Assembly (NCBI RefSeq): GCF_000018865.1
Contig: NC_010175.1
Span: forward strand, 620,001 to 684,000
Length of the DNA: 64,000 bases
Reading direction: 5' to 3'
Source: Chloroflexus aurantiacus J-10-fl
GTDB taxonomy: Bacteria; Chloroflexota; Chloroflexia; Chloroflexales; Chloroflexaceae
Shown here: one piece after another, positions 1-9,585 of the stretch
Numbering within the stretch: position 1 is the first letter of the stretch
How the letters are laid out: each line of letters starts with the position of its first letter
Translations under genes and position numbers: made by a program
Notes under the pieces: generated by a model
The model's database searches: none
What the model saw: only the letters and a program-made list of their open reading frames with translations
Told to the model about the DNA's origin: nothing

Positions 1-204
1 GGTCATCGTTGCCAAACCATGGGTTAGCGTCTGGCAACAAACAGGAGCCAGGAGTTGCGGCGCGCCACTCGCGCCCGATGGAGATCACAGTGGGTACGGC
101 AGCATGACTTCCGACGCGAGCCTGGTCGAACAGCCCTTTCAGGGTTGACATCCGGGGCAGGCGCAGGCAACGGCTTCACCTGCCCCACGCGACATGATGT
201 CTCT

Positions 205-1164
205 CTAGGCATACAGGCGTTGTTCGAGCATCTGCATCCGCTCAACAAAGAGCGACAGGAAACGGGGCGTATCGAATTCTACAACCGCCCGTGCGTTTGG
301 CTGACGGCCATCGCTTAGCATAAAATCAGCCACCGTAAAGCCCATCGTTAACGGGCTACAGGTCTCGACCGTCACATGAACATCGGCATAGGTTGCCAGA
401 TCGGGCAGAAAGACCAGCGCCAGTGCAGCCGGATCGTTAATTGCACAGCCATCATAGCCAAAATAGCGACGATGAAACTCGATGTAAAACCGGGTAGCAT
501 CGGCGATGAAGCGACCAATCGGCTTGCCCGCCTGGGCCAACCGATTGACTTCACTCTCGTGGAGGCGCACCAGGCGCGTAATATCCCACGGCATAATCAC
601 CAACGGAGCACCCGACGAGAAGACGATCTGGGCAGCGTGTGGATCAGCGTAGACGTTAAATTCGGCCCGTGGCGTTACATTCCCATCAGCCCGTAATGCT
701 CCACCCATTATGACGATCTCGCGTAACGCACCGGCAAGACGGGGTTCTTTACGTAGTGCAAGAGCAACGTTAGTCAGGGGGCCAACTGCAACCAGCGTCA
801 CTTCGCCGGGAGCTTCCAGCGCGGTACGAATGATAAAATCGACCGCGTGTTCAGAGACCGGTTGGAGTTGAGCCGGTGGCAATTGTGCATACCCCAAACC
901 ACGTTGTCCGTGGGTGTCGTGTGCAGTCGTTAGTGGTCGCAGTAACGGTCGATCACAGCCGACAAAGAGGGGGATGTGGTGGCCGCCGCTCAGTTCCAGT
1001 ACCGAGAGACCATTGGCTACGGCCTCGGCCAGCGTACAATTGCCGTGCACAATACTCAAACCGACCAGCTCAATCTCAGGCGAGGCCAGTGCGAGCAAGA
1101 TTGCCAGGGCATCATCAATACCTGGATCGGTGTCAAGCACGATCCGGCGAGGTAAAGGACTCAT
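205..1164 (-). CDS. Inosine/uridine-preferring nucleoside hydrolase
   Basis: About 319 residues, the usual size for this family. It hydrolyses the N-glycosidic bond of ribonucleosides to give base and ribose, normally in the cytoplasm for salvage. The N-terminus carries the calcium-binding family signature DTDPGIDDALA, and the middle has the conserved GGALRADGNVTPRAEFN segment with the NxxxDP-type follow-on (NVYADPHAA). The open frame continues further upstream, but the ATG at 1164 has an AGGAGG Shine-Dalgarno sequence a few bases before it, so I place the start there. It is a single gene, divergent from the nuclease gene at 1334. Substrate preference cannot be read from the sequence. Confidence 0.9.
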   Translation of the reverse strand: MSPLPRRIVLDTDPGIDDALAILLALASPEIELVGLSIVHGNCTLAEAVANGLSVLELSGGHHIPLFVGCDRPLLRPLTTAHDTHGQRGLGYAQLPPAQLQPVSEHAVDFIIRTALEAPGEVTLVAVGPLTNVALALRKEPRLAGALREIVIMGGALRADGNVTPRAEFNVYADPHAAQIVFSSGAPLVIMPWDITRLVRLHESEVNRLAQAGKPIGRFIADATRFYIEFHRRYFGYDGCAINDPAALALVFLPDLATYADVHVTVETCSPLTMGFTVADFMLSDGRQPNARAVVEFDTPRFLSLFVERMQMLEQRLYA

Positions 1165-1333
1165 TGTTCCTCCTGCGTGGAAACAAACGCTAGTGCAAGA
1201 TCGTTGATTACTATAGCACAAGTGAATACACGTCTGACAGGCAAGACGAGAGTCCGGCGGTTATAGTGTTCAATTGACGCTTTGCCGGGGGCGTGCCATA
1301 ATTGAACACGAATTACGAGCAACAGGAGCTGGC

Positions 1334-1840
1334 ATGCGTGCCTATCTTGATATTGAAACAACGTACAGCGGCACGATGAGCGTGATCGGAATCTACCGCC
1401 ATGACAGGGGCGTCATTCAGTTGGTCGGTGGTGGCATCCGTGATGTCGCGCTCTATGAGGCGCTCGAAGCCGTTTCGACTATCGTGACCTTCAACGGTAG
1501 TAGTTTCGATTTACCGGTAATCAAACGGCAATTACAGGCAGACCTGCGTGCTGAGTTCGCCCATCGCGATCTCTTGCACGAATGCCGGCGCCGTGGACTA
1601 CGTGGTGGGTTGAAGGGAGTAGAAGAAAGACTCGGCATTACCCGTGTTTCGTCTGGCCTGACCGGTCGTGATGCGCCGCGCTTGTGGGAGCGATACGAGC
1701 AATATGCCGATCAACTGGCATTGCAAACCCTCCTCGACTACAACCGTGATGACGTAGTCAATCTGGCTGTACTGGAAGCATTGCTCGATGCCGGCAATCC
1801 GCCTCTCGCCAACCCGGCGCGCTTTGTTAAACTATGGTAG
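1334..1840 (+). CDS. RNase H-fold 3'-5' exonuclease-like protein (YprB type)
   Basis: About 168 residues. It shows the three acidic motifs of DEDD exonucleases: LDIET at the N-terminus, FNGSSFDLP near residue 57, and YNRDDV near residue 137. The GLKGVEERLGI stretch between the last two is typical of the YprB-like predicted nucleases. It probably degrades single-stranded nucleic acid ends, but the substrate is unknown. The frame is open from 1274, but the ATG at 1334 follows a CAGGAGC ribosome site and begins directly at the catalytic fold. It ends 40 bases before the kinase gene, so the two may be co-transcribed. Confidence 0.8.
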   Translation: MRAYLDIETTYSGTMSVIGIYRHDRGVIQLVGGGIRDVALYEALEAVSTIVTFNGSSFDLPVIKRQLQADLRAEFAHRDLLHECRRRGLRGGLKGVEERLGITRVSSGLTGRDAPRLWERYEQYADQLALQTLLDYNRDDVVNLAVLEALLDAGNPPLANPARFVKLW

Positions 1841-1879
1841 ACAAACAGCGATATTATTGCATCACTCTCTGCAAAAACA

Positions 1880-3682
1880 ATGCAACCACAACTACTTGAC
1901 GGTCGTTATCAAATCGAACAGCTCCTGGGCGAAGGCGGGATGGCCCGCGTCTACCTGGGACGTGATCTCCGGTTGAATCGCCCGGTCGCGATAAAGATTC
2001 CGCATCCTCACCTCATGACCGATCCCGATTTTATGGCGCGTTTCCGTCACGAAGCACACGCAGCCGCGATGGTCAGTCATCCGAACCTGGTCGATGTTTA
2101 CGATGTCGGTCAGGATGGTGACCGACATTACATTGTGATGGAATACGTGGCCGGCACGACGCTCAAACAACTGATCAACCGTGAAGCTCCGTTTGCGATT
2201 CCCCGTGCAGTGCGCATTGCCGAACAGATTGCGCGTGGCCTGCACGCTGCCCATCGCGCCGGATTGATCCATCGTGACATTAAACCGCAAAATATTATCG
2301 TCACCGACGACGGACAAGTGCGCATCACCGATTTTGGGGTCGCCAAGAGTCGGCTCTCGACCGCCATGACCGAAACCGGAGTGACGCTGGGGACGGTTGA
2401 TTATATCGCGCCAGAGCAAGCCCAGGGTCGGGCAGCAACTCCACAATCGGACATTTACGCTTTGGGGGTGGTGCTGTACGAGATGCTTACCGGACGCCTC
2501 CCGTTCACCGGTGATAACGCGGTAGCAGTGGCAATGAAGCATATCAGTGAGCCGCCGCCACCACCACGTCGCTACAACCCGCAGATTCCGGCTGCCCTGG
2601 AAGCAATTATTCTGCGGGCATTAGCCAAAGACCCGGCACAACGGCAGCAGAGTGCGCTTGAACTGGCCGAAGAACTACAGGCGTATGACCGGTTGGTATC
2701 ACAGGCGACAGTGGTCAATCCAGGCATTGCACCGCCGCCTGCTCAGGTGCAGACGCGCTCTCCCGGCCCACAACGCCCGGCACAGGTCACAGCAGCGCGC
2801 CCGGCACCAATTCCCAGCCCGCGCCCGGCAGCCACCCGCGCCCCGCGCCAGGAAAACGTCGGATGCGGTGTCTTCCTGGTAGGTATGCTAACCCTGGTTG
2901 GCGTACTGGCGATTGTCTTTGTGGTCAGTAGTGGGATGTTGAATAACCTTTTCAGCGGTAATACCAATCGCCCGGTCACACCAGCAACCGGTACCAATCC
3001 TTCAGAAACTCCGTCACCAACCATCGTCGCCACTGCCATTGTTCCCGATATTGTGGGACGCAGCGATGGTGAAGCCCGCACGTTATTAGAGCAAAATCAG
3101 CTCATTCCGGCACCAACCGGTGAGTATAATCGCGATGTTCCCCAGGGGATAGTGATTACCCAAACCATTTCTCCCGGTACGATTGTCGAGGCGAATAGTC
3201 CGCTGTCGTATACGGTGAGCCTGGGACCGTTGCTGGTATCAGTTCCCGATGTCACAGGCACACGCAGTACTATCGCTCGCGATCAATTAATAGCCGCCGG
3301 TCTGACGGTGACTGTGGTAGAAGAACCCAGTCAAACCGTTGATGTCGGATTTGTGATCAGACAATCGCCGAGTGCAAATCTGCGCATTCCCCAGGGAGAC
3401 GAGGTAACAATTTACGTGAGTCTGGGTGATGTGGTGCGCTTCCCCGACGTTATCGGACGGAGTAGAGCGGAAGCTGAAGCCATTCTGAACAATACGCCGG
3501 GTATCATTCTGGTTTACGTCGATGTGCAGGGGCGCGACCGACTCCCCAACTTTGACAGTTATGCCCCCAATCAAGTGGTGAGTGCAGCGCGGGAAACAAG
3601 TGGTGGGTATGTTGGGCTAAATAACGGCGATTATATTCCGAGGGGAAGTCGGGTTGTGCTGGGAGTGCGTGCGGAGGAATAG
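1880..3682 (+). CDS. Membrane Ser/Thr protein kinase with PASTA domains (PknB type)
   Basis: A 600-residue one-pass membrane kinase. The kinase domain is at about residues 10-265, with glycine loop LGEGGMARVYLG (15-27), Lys39, catalytic HRDIKPQN (Asp133) and the DFG motif (Asp151). A Pro/Ala-rich linker follows, then one hydrophobic segment near 330-352, a Thr/Pro-rich stalk, and three external PASTA repeats (about 385-450, 451-518 and 519-595). PASTA domains bind muropeptides or related wall ligands in PknB/Stk proteins, so this kinase likely links cell-wall status to internal phosphorylation. No PP2C phosphatase or FtsW/PBP gene is next to it, unlike many PknB loci. A perfect palindrome after the stop probably ends the transcript. 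Confidence 0.93.
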   Translation: MQPQLLDGRYQIEQLLGEGGMARVYLGRDLRLNRPVAIKIPHPHLMTDPDFMARFRHEAHAAAMVSHPNLVDVYDVGQDGDRHYIVMEYVAGTTLKQLINREAPFAIPRAVRIAEQIARGLHAAHRAGLIHRDIKPQNIIVTDDGQVRITDFGVAKSRLSTAMTETGVTLGTVDYIAPEQAQGRAATPQSDIYALGVVLYEMLTGRLPFTGDNAVAVAMKHISEPPPPPRRYNPQIPAALEAIILRALAKDPAQRQQSALELAEELQAYDRLVSQATVVNPGIAPPPAQVQTRSPGPQRPAQVTAARPAPIPSPRPAATRAPRQENVGCGVFLVGMLTLVGVLAIVFVVSSGMLNNLFSGNTNRPVTPATGTNPSETPSPTIVATAIVPDIVGRSDGEARTLLEQNQLIPAPTGEYNRDVPQGIVITQTISPGTIVEANSPLSYTVSLGPLLVSVPDVTGTRSTIARDQLIAAGLTVTVVEEPSQTVDVGFVIRQSPSANLRIPQGDEVTIYVSLGDVVRFPDVIGRSRAEAEAILNNTPGIILVYVDVQGRDRLPNFDSYAPNQVVSAARETSGGYVGLNNGDYIPRGSRVVLGVRAEE

Positions 3683-3712
3683 CGCGTCTATCGGTCAGTC
3701 GTCTTTGGTCTG

Positions 3713-3736
3713 GTAGGAGGCAGCGCTGCCTCCTAC
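3713..3736 (+). terminator. 24-nt perfect palindrome after the PASTA kinase
   Basis: GTAGGAGGCAGC is followed directly by its exact reverse complement, forming a hairpin about 30 bases after the kinase stop. The tail AATCATTTT is only moderately T-rich. It lies between a plus-strand gene and the convergent small gene at 3762-3956, so it could end transcription from both sides. It shares the GTAG...CTAC ends with hairpins at 24764 and 49286. Confidence 0.6.
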
Positions 3737-3761
3737 AATCATTTTACGCTGGCATACACTA

Positions 3762-3956
3762 TCAGGTGCGGTCAGCGGAGGCACTCTGAGTACGTAGGAG
3801 TTCGGCTTCAGCCAGCAGGCGCTGGCGTTCACTGACACTCAGGGCGCGATCAGCAAAGCGACGCCACTCTTCATTGGTAGCCCAGGCCCACTGACCGGCT
3901 TCAGTCGTGATCCAGCGCGGTGCCTTTGGGGTTGTATGGTGATTAGTTTGCATCAT
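3762..3956 (-). CDS. Small hypothetical protein, 64 aa
   Basis: A 64-residue acidic-basic mixed protein with no membrane segment. Its core is rich in Trp, Arg and Glu (RWITTEAGQWAWATNEEWRRF) and it ends in an amphipathic helix-like SERQRLLAEAELL. I do not recognise the family. What supports a real gene is the strong ribosome site AGAGGAGGTG placed correctly before tandem ATG codons at 3956/3953. It stands alone, convergent with the kinase. Confidence 0.6.
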   Translation of the reverse strand: MMQTNHHTTPKAPRWITTEAGQWAWATNEEWRRFADRALSVSERQRLLAEAELLRTQSASADRT

Positions 3957-4086
3957 ATTGAATACACCTCCTCTTCATCAAGTACATGACTCTACTATCA
4001 TATCATCACCGGTCACAGAGCATATCATAAAGCTATAAGATTGCGACCGGCTGAATACACATCTAATTGTGGTGACAGACTGCTCA

Positions 4087-4806
4087 TCAAACTGCCGACA
4101 ACGCCACTTCCTGAATCTGACCATTGCGTAACTGAAAGACGCGGTCAGCTACACCAACCATCTCGCGGCTATGCGTCACCATGATCAGGGTCTTACCCTG
4201 TTGGCGGGTAAGCTGGTCGAGGAGATCGAGCACCTGAGCACCGGTATCACTATCAAGATTGCCGGTTGGCTCGTCGGCCAGCACGAGTTCAGGGTTATGA
4301 ACCAGTGCGCGAGCAATTGCCACCCGCTGCTGCTCGCCACCACTGAGGCGATCAGGATAGGTATTAGCGCGGTCGGCCAATCCAACCGCTTCGAGCATTG
4401 CCAGTGCTGCTGCGCGTGCCGTTGCTCCGCGCTGACCATTCAATTCGAGGGGCAGCAGTACATTCTCCAGCGCGGTGAGCGTAGGCGCAAGATTATAAAA
4501 CTGGAATACGAAGCCAATTGAGCGACGACGAAAGAGGGTGCGCTCCCGCTCACGCAACTGATCAAGGCGCTGCCCGGCCACCCAGATTGCGCCGGTATCC
4601 GGTGTATCAATGCCACTCACGAGATTGAGCAGGGTGCTCTTGCCACTCCCACTCTTGCCCAGCAAAACAATCAGCTCGCCAGCCTGAACCTGGAACGTAA
4701 TGTCACGCAAGACGATCCGCTGACGCTCGCCTTCGAGATATGACTTTGTAACATGCTCACAACAGATAACAGTTTTGTCAATCATTTGCATTGGTTGTTG
4801 AAACAT
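4087..4806 (-). CDS. ABC transporter ATP-binding protein (LolD/MacB/FtsE type)
   Basis: About 239 residues, one complete nucleotide-binding domain. Visible are Walker A GKSGSGKS, the Q-loop region [18 protein letters not shown], the ABC signature LSGGEQQR, Walker [13 protein letters not shown] and the switch histidine in VTHS. The FYNLxPxLTAxENV and PTGNLD strings are typical of ATPases that pair with MacB/FtsX/LolCE-like permeases, which export or extract lipids, peptides or proteins. No such permease lies on either side, so the partner must be elsewhere. The start is uncertain: ATG codons at 4806, 4791 and 4785 all lack a clear ribosome site. Confidence 0.88.
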   Translation of the reverse strand: MFQQPMQMIDKTVICCEHVTKSYLEGERQRIVLRDITFQVQAGELIVLLGKSGSGKSTLLNLVSGIDTPDTGAIWVAGQRLDQLRERERTLFRRRSIGFVFQFYNLAPTLTALENVLLPLELNGQRGATARAAALAMLEAVGLADRANTYPDRLSGGEQQRVAIARALVHNPELVLADEPTGNLDSDTGAQVLDLLDQLTRQQGKTLIMVTHSREMVGVADRVFQLRNGQIQEVALSAV

Positions 4807-5134
4807 TTTGCACAACTATACTGACATTATACGGCATGTTGTCCAGGACATGCAATGGGGGATATTTGCCCATCATTAAGCAAGCGGTAGTATTACGCGC
4901 CGAATTGGATACCGCATCCACCGTGCTCAATGCCGGGTGCGTATCGTACCGGTTACTGGCAAATCTGGTAGAACAGAACGCAGGACATACTATCAACACT
5001 TCACCCTGGTGCTGCACCTGAGCGCTGATACACTGCACCAATGCTCACACACTGCGATGCCCAAACCGCGGCTCGCCGGAGGTCGTTGAACAGGGCATGC
5101 GAGCAGAGCGAGTAGATCACACATCGCGGTTGCG
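4807..5134. other. Gene-free stretch upstream of the ABC ATPase
   Basis: About 330 bases between the ABC ATPase start and the ilvE terminator hairpin. It should hold the promoter of the ATPase gene, but I could not pick out convincing -35/-10 boxes. The short open frames here on both strands lack ribosome sites and family features. Confidence 0.4.
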
Positions 5135-5164
5135 AAACAAAGGGGCGTAGTGGCGCTACGCCCC
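5135..5164 (-). terminator. Intrinsic terminator of the rdgB-ilvE operon
   Basis: On the minus strand GGGGCGTAG (nine bases), a five-base loop and CTACGCCCC form a hairpin, followed by TTTGTTT. It lies about 45 bases after the ilvE stop. Confidence 0.75.
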
Positions 5165-5210
5165 GCTTCGCGACACTATTTACCTTGGCGACAGGCTTAT
5201 TCCTGACGCT

Positions 5211-6131
5211 TTATGCGTACTCGAGCCACCCGTAACGATCAGGACGCTCACCCTGCACGATCCCGAAGAATACCTCTTGCACCGCAGCCGTAATTGGGCC
5301 ACGCCGGCCTGTACCGACAGGAATCCGATCCACTGATCGGATTGGCGTTATCTCAGCAGCAGTCCCGGTAAAGAACAGCTCATCGGCCAGGTAGAGCATC
5401 TCCCGCGGGAGCACCTGTTCACGCACTTCAACCCCCATCTCACGCAGCAACGTCATCACCGTATCACGGGTGATCCCGCTCAGGATCGATGAGGTCAACG
5501 GTGGCGTGTAGACAACGCCATTACGCACCAGGAACAGGTTTTCGCCACTGCCCTCGCTGATATGACCATCGGCATCGAGGGCAATCCCCTCGGCGTAGCC
5601 ATTGGCTATTGCTTCCATCTTGATCAACTGGGAATTCATGTAGTTGCCGCCCGCTTTGGCGAGGGCCGGCATGGTGTTGGGGGCAAACCGATTCCACGAC
5701 GAGATACAGACATCGACACCCTGTTCCATTGCCTCAGCACCGAGATACTTGCCCCATTCGATGGTTGCAATGGCTACTTCAACCGGATTGTTGAGCGGAT
5801 TGACCCCGATCTCGCCATAACCACGGAATACCACCGGTCGAATGTAGCCAGAGCGCAAGCGGTTCGCGCGCACGGTTTCTTTGACCGCTGCCACCAACTG
5901 ATCGAGGGTGTAGGGAATTGTGGTGCGATAAATCTTCGCCGAGTCGATGAGGCGCTGCATATGCGGCGTGAGCCGAAAAATCGCCGGCCCCTGTGGCGTC
6001 TCGTAACAGCGAATGCCCTCGAAAAAGCTGGTGCCGTAATGAATGGCGTGCGACAGCACATGCACCGTCGCCTTATCCCACTCCACCAGCTCGCCATTGA
6101 ACCAGATGTAATCCATTTTCTGGATCGGCAT
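5211..6131 (-). CDS. ilvE: Branched-chain amino acid aminotransferase
   Basis: A 306-residue fold-type IV PLP enzyme. It transfers the amino group between glutamate and the 2-oxo acids of leucine, isoleucine and valine, the last step of their synthesis. The catalytic lysine is in [11 protein letters not shown], and the cofactor and substrate loops [10 protein letters not shown] and [15 protein letters not shown] match class I IlvE closely. The ATG at 6131 is preceded by AAGGAGG at good spacing. It follows the metallo-hydrolase gene by 21 bases, so the two are very probably on one transcript that starts at rdgB. Confidence 0.95.
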   Translation of the reverse strand: MPIQKMDYIWFNGELVEWDKATVHVLSHAIHYGTSFFEGIRCYETPQGPAIFRLTPHMQRLIDSAKIYRTTIPYTLDQLVAAVKETVRANRLRSGYIRPVVFRGYGEIGVNPLNNPVEVAIATIEWGKYLGAEAMEQGVDVCISSWNRFAPNTMPALAKAGGNYMNSQLIKMEAIANGYAEGIALDADGHISEGSGENLFLVRNGVVYTPPLTSSILSGITRDTVMTLLREMGVEVREQVLPREMLYLADELFFTGTAAEITPIRSVDRIPVGTGRRGPITAAVQEVFFGIVQGERPDRYGWLEYA

Positions 6132-6152
6132 TGATCGCCTCCTTCTTGCGTA

Positions 6153-6986
6153 TCACCAATCACCTGTAAACAAACCTGGTTGCTGCCAGCGTTCTTGGGG
6201 CTGCCAGCAGATGATACCACCAGGAACCGGTCGTGCACGAGGCGGCAGTACCTGCATGCGTGGTAAACGCTGGATACCGGCCTGTCGTAGCGTCTGACTG
6301 ACATCATTTAGCGCAGTCTGGGGCGTATTGGCCCGCCGTGAGATGTGCGCCAACCAGACATCACCGATCCCGCCATGTGTGGCAACCTGAGCCAGCAGTT
6401 GGCCGCACTGGGTATTGTCGAGATGACCGAGCGGACTACTGATTCGTTGCCGTACCACCACAGGATAGGGCGAAAGTGGCAGTAATTCACGAGCGTGATT
6501 CGCTTCAACGACAATCAGATCAGCCTTTGCCAGCGCCGTTACCGTCTCGGCATTCCAGCTCCCTAAATCAACAGCTATCGCTACAGACACACCGGCCATC
6601 TGTATGCGATACCCAACCGGATCGGCAGCATCGTGCGCGACGCGAAAACTCTGCACGTTGAACACGCCGATTGCACCGTATTCGCCTACCGGGAGCGGAT
6701 CGAGCGCGACAGGATCGGGCGACTCACCCAGGGCAGTCAGTGTAGCCGCGGGCGCGACCAGGGGCACGTTGTAGCGACGGGCAAATGCCAGTGCGTACTG
6801 TGCGTGATCAGCATGTTCGTGGGTCAGCAAGACAGCCTGTACCTGCTGCGGCGTCGTATCACAGGCGTGTAACAGATTCGTGAGGGTACGAATCGGGACA
6901 CCGGCATCGATGAGCAGGGCCTGATCACCTGCTCGCACCAGTAACGCATTACCTGTACTTCCCGAAGCGAATGACGCCACCAGCAC
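6153..6986 (-). CDS. MBL-fold metallo-hydrolase (YycJ/WalJ-like)
   Basis: About 277 residues. The metal-binding motif HEHADH lies in LLTHEHADHAQYA, and the N-terminal ASFASGSTGNALLV is characteristic of the YycJ/WalJ group of beta-lactamase-fold nucleases. In Firmicutes WalJ is linked to coordination of replication and wall growth; the role here is inferred only. The frame is open far upstream into rdgB, but a GTG at 6986 preceded by GGAGA begins exactly at the conserved fold, so I use that start. It lies 31 bases after rdgB and 21 bases before ilvE. Confidence 0.82.
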   Translation of the reverse strand: MLVASFASGSTGNALLVRAGDQALLIDAGVPIRTLTNLLHACDTTPQQVQAVLLTHEHADHAQYALAFARRYNVPLVAPAATLTALGESPDPVALDPLPVGEYGAIGVFNVQSFRVAHDAADPVGYRIQMAGVSVAIAVDLGSWNAETVTALAKADLIVVEANHARELLPLSPYPVVVRQRISSPLGHLDNTQCGQLLAQVATHGGIGDVWLAHISRRANTPQTALNDVSQTLRQAGIQRLPRMQVLPPRARPVPGGIICWQPQERWQQPGLFTGDW

Positions 6987-7017
6987 AATAGTCTCCGTGC
7001 ACCGATCTGGGCCATCA

Positions 7018-7620
7018 CTAACTACCAGACGAACGCTGCCAGCGCGCCAATACCTCACGCGCTGCGCGTGCCGCCTGCGCCCGATGACTGATCTGATTCT
7101 TCCGTTCAGCACTCAACTCGGCCAGAGTTGCGTCCTCGTCGAGCACGTAAAAGAGTGGGTCATAGCCGAAGCCACCACTCCCACGCGGCGCAAATTCAAT
7201 CACACCGGGAAGCGTACCTTCCACCAGCTCGGTTGGATGGTCGGGATGGGCCAGGGCAATCACACAAACGAAACGGGCCAACCGTTGATGCCAGGGAATA
7301 TCACGCATCTGGTCGAGCAGGTACTGCAACTGAGCCGGCCCTGACAGGCCACCATAACGCGCCGAATAGACACCGGGAGCACCGCCGAGAGCGGCTACTT
7401 CCAGACCACTATCATCGGCCAGTGTCGGCAAACCACTCAACGCCAGATAACCTTCGGCCTTGAGGCGTGCGTTTTCCGCAAATGTCTGGCCGGTCTCTTC
7501 GATAGTCTCCTGAATGCCCACATCGGCTAATGAATAGAGGCGCAGATTGAGATCGGCAAAGATAGCGGCAAACTCACGTAATTTGCCGGGATTGTGGGTC
7601 GCAATCAGTAATTCACGCAT
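7018..7620 (-). CDS. rdgB: XTP/dITP diphosphatase (HAM1 family)
   Basis: About 200 residues. It removes non-canonical purine nucleoside triphosphates (dITP, XTP), releasing pyrophosphate and keeping them out of DNA. The substrate-binding start IATHNPGKLREF and the catalytic block LADDSGLEVAALGGAPG with YSARYGG are complete, as is the C-terminal SGGFGYDPLF. The ATG at 7620 begins at the conserved strand; a GTG nine bases upstream is the alternative, and neither has a strong ribosome site. It is first of three same-strand genes with WalJ-like and ilvE. Confidence 0.93.
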   Translation of the reverse strand: MRELLIATHNPGKLREFAAIFADLNLRLYSLADVGIQETIEETGQTFAENARLKAEGYLALSGLPTLADDSGLEVAALGGAPGVYSARYGGLSGPAQLQYLLDQMRDIPWHQRLARFVCVIALAHPDHPTELVEGTLPGVIEFAPRGSGGFGYDPLFYVLDEDATLAELSAERKNQISHRAQAARAAREVLARWQRSSGS

Positions 7621-7629
7621 ACGAGTCAC

Positions 7630-7923
7630 TTTGCGATAAGCCGATGTTTGCGCGTGTTACGTGACACCTGGAGGTATCGCGTACTGTGATAACAACACGT
7701 TTGCTGTAGCAGCCAATTGATCGGCAACAAGACTGAGCGCCATTGTACACGAATGTAGTGACACGAGCAACTATATGCACGACCACGATGGATGCACGCA
7801 ACATCGTGGTATCAATATTCACACCGGAATTCGCCGAGATGCAGAGCAGATGGAGAACGACTGGCTATTCCAGTGATACCCCTGCTGGTTGCGTGAGGTG
7901 CGAGGAGCGAGAAGGAGTCACGC
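7630..7923. other. Gene-free stretch between rdgB and the prfA terminator
   Basis: About 290 bases without a credible gene. It must contain the promoter of the rdgB operon, but no box pair stands out. Small open frames on both strands have no ribosome site and no recognisable content. Confidence 0.4.
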
Positions 7924-7958
7924 AAAAAAAGACACCACCCTGCTTCAGTAGGGTGGTG
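7924..7958 (-). terminator. Intrinsic terminator of prfA
   Basis: On the minus strand a nine-base perfect stem CACCACCCT/AGGGTGGTG with an eight-base loop is followed after two bases by seven T. It lies about 57 bases downstream of the prfA stop. This is the clearest Rho-independent terminator in the window. Confidence 0.9.
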
Positions 7959-8014
7959 AGAACGGCGTAAGCGGCCAATGTGCAGAAGCCAACAGTGGGA
8001 ATGCAAAGGGCGCT

Positions 8015-9097
8015 TCAGGTGCTAACCCCACTCGCCCGCAACCGTTCGGCATTATCGTAAATAATCAGCGCTTCAATAATCTTATCGAGTTCACCATCGA
8101 GCACAGCCGGCAAGTTTGAGAAGTTTTGCCCGATCCGGTGATCGGTTATCCGATCTTGCGGGAAATTGTACGTCCGAATCTTCTCTGCCCGCTCACCACT
8201 ACCGACCTGCGCCAGTCGTGAAGCGCCGATTTCGCGCTGTCGTTTCTCTTGCTCGCGCGCGTACAACCGGGCACGCAGCACCGTCATCGCCCGCTCACGG
8301 TTCTGAATCTGTGATCGGCCATCCTGACAGGTAACCACAATCTCTTCGGGGGTACCGGGCTTGTAGACGATCCGCACCGCCGAGTCGGTGGTGTTGACCC
8401 CCTGTCCACCGTGACCGGCACTCCGAAACACATCAATTCGTAAATCTTCAGGTTTAATCTCGATCTCTGTTTCTTCGACTTCGGGCAGCACGGCAACCGT
8501 TGCAGTCGATGTATGGATGCGGCCACGGGCTTCGGTGGCCGGTACACGCTGCACACGATGAACTCCGCCCTCATATTTCAATTGGCTGTACGCACCTTCA
8601 CCATGAATCTGGAAGATAACCTCTTTGATACCACCGATACCGTTTTCGGTCAGACTATCAACTTCAACCTTCCAGCCGCGCGACTCGGCAAAGCGGGTGT
8701 ACATGCGGAAGAGATCGGCAGCAAACAGCGCTGCTTCATCGCCACCTTCACCCTGCCGAATCTCCATAATGACATCTTTTGAGTCGTTCGGATCACGTGG
8801 CAATAACAACAGCTTCAACTGCTCTTCCAGACTCGCCAGGCGCTTCCGTTGCGTCTCAAGCTCTTCCTGAGCCAGTGCACGCAATTCAGGATCGCTATCT
8901 TCGAGCATGGCTTCAGCCTCCTCAATTGCGCGTTGGGTAGCCTGATATTCGCGATAAGCGTTAACAATATCCTCAATTTCACGCTGTTCGCGAGCATACT
9001 GCTGCAAGAGAGTAACGTTGGTCGCTACCTCTGGCTGAGCCATCAACTCGGTTAGTTCATCATAACGTGCAGCAACAGCAGCCAGTTTATCAAACAT
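8015..9097 (-). CDS. prfA: Peptide chain release factor 1
   Basis: A 360-residue class I release factor that reads UAA and UAG in the ribosomal A site and triggers peptide release. The GGQ motif is in [18 protein letters not shown]. The stop-codon recognition tripeptide is PAT in [11 protein letters not shown], as in RF1 rather than the SPF of RF2. The coiled N-terminal domain (about 1-100) is full length. It lies downstream of rpsU on the same strand, separated by a long imperfect hairpin, and ends before a strong terminator. Confidence 0.97.
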   Translation of the reverse strand: MFDKLAAVAARYDELTELMAQPEVATNVTLLQQYAREQREIEDIVNAYREYQATQRAIEEAEAMLEDSDPELRALAQEELETQRKRLASLEEQLKLLLLPRDPNDSKDVIMEIRQGEGGDEAALFAADLFRMYTRFAESRGWKVEVDSLTENGIGGIKEVIFQIHGEGAYSQLKYEGGVHRVQRVPATEARGRIHTSTATVAVLPEVEETEIEIKPEDLRIDVFRSAGHGGQGVNTTDSAVRIVYKPGTPEEIVVTCQDGRSQIQNRERAMTVLRARLYAREQEKRQREIGASRLAQVGSGERAEKIRTYNFPQDRITDHRIGQNFSNLPAVLDGELDKIIEALIIYDNAERLRASGVST

Positions 9098-9125
9098 ACA
9101 ATAATTCCATTACGTTAAGATGGCC

Positions 9126-9166
9126 GATGGCACAATACGCACTGCCAGTGCAGCGTATGTGCCATC
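9126..9166 (-). promoter_or_regulatory. Long imperfect hairpin between rpsU and prfA
   Basis: GATGGCACA, TACGC and ACTG on one side pair with CAGT, GCGTA and TGTGCCATC on the other, leaving small bulges. A T6 run follows on the plus strand only, so on the minus strand it is not a classic terminator. It may act as an mRNA processing or attenuation hairpin that lets rpsU be made in excess of prfA. Confidence 0.5.
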
Positions 9167-9181
9167 GAGAAGTTTTTTCAA

Positions 9182-9385
9182 TTACAGGCCAAGCGCGGCA
9201 GCTTTAGCCAGTTTCTTGCGACGATTTCGTTCGGCACGGCGGCGCTTCTCTTTGCGCTGCTCGCTCTTCGAGATGAAGTGCATCTTCTCGCGATACGTTT
9301 TGGTGATGCGCTCGGCAACGACACCTTTATTGAAGCGGCGAATGAGCTGTTCGACAGTTTCGCCTTCACGACGTTCAACTCGCAT
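9182..9385 (-). CDS. rpsU: 30S ribosomal protein S21 (bS21)
   Basis: A 67-residue very basic protein. The N-terminus reads MRVERREGETVEQLIRRF and is followed by the conserved KGVVAERITKTYREKMHF, which matches bS21; the C-terminal half is a Lys/Arg-rich helix. bS21 sits on the 30S platform and helps initiation. The ATG at 9385 lacks an evident Shine-Dalgarno sequence, which is common for this gene. It is upstream of prfA on the same strand. Confidence 0.93.
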   Translation of the reverse strand: MRVERREGETVEQLIRRFNKGVVAERITKTYREKMHFISKSEQRKEKRRRAERNRRKKLAKAAALGL

Positions 9386-9585
9386 AGCGCTGCTGGATCA
9401 ACGGTACGTCAGGCGACATAGAACATCTGTCGGTACGGGGCAATACCTGTTCTATGGTCGTAACCGTGATCCCTCCTCATCACCTCCTTCGCTGTAGATT
9501 TGGTGCGCCCCGTAGCAGCGATTATGCGCCGTTATTCTTACACCGAAACGATAGTATACCGGATCGCCGATGAATGTGCAACTGG

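Noticed and set aside
1892-2542. 216-residue frame on the minus strand inside the PASTA kinase
   Set aside because: It lies fully antisense to a clear kinase domain and has no family features.
5562-6134. 190-residue plus-strand frame inside ilvE
   Set aside because: Antisense shadow of a well-supported aminotransferase gene.
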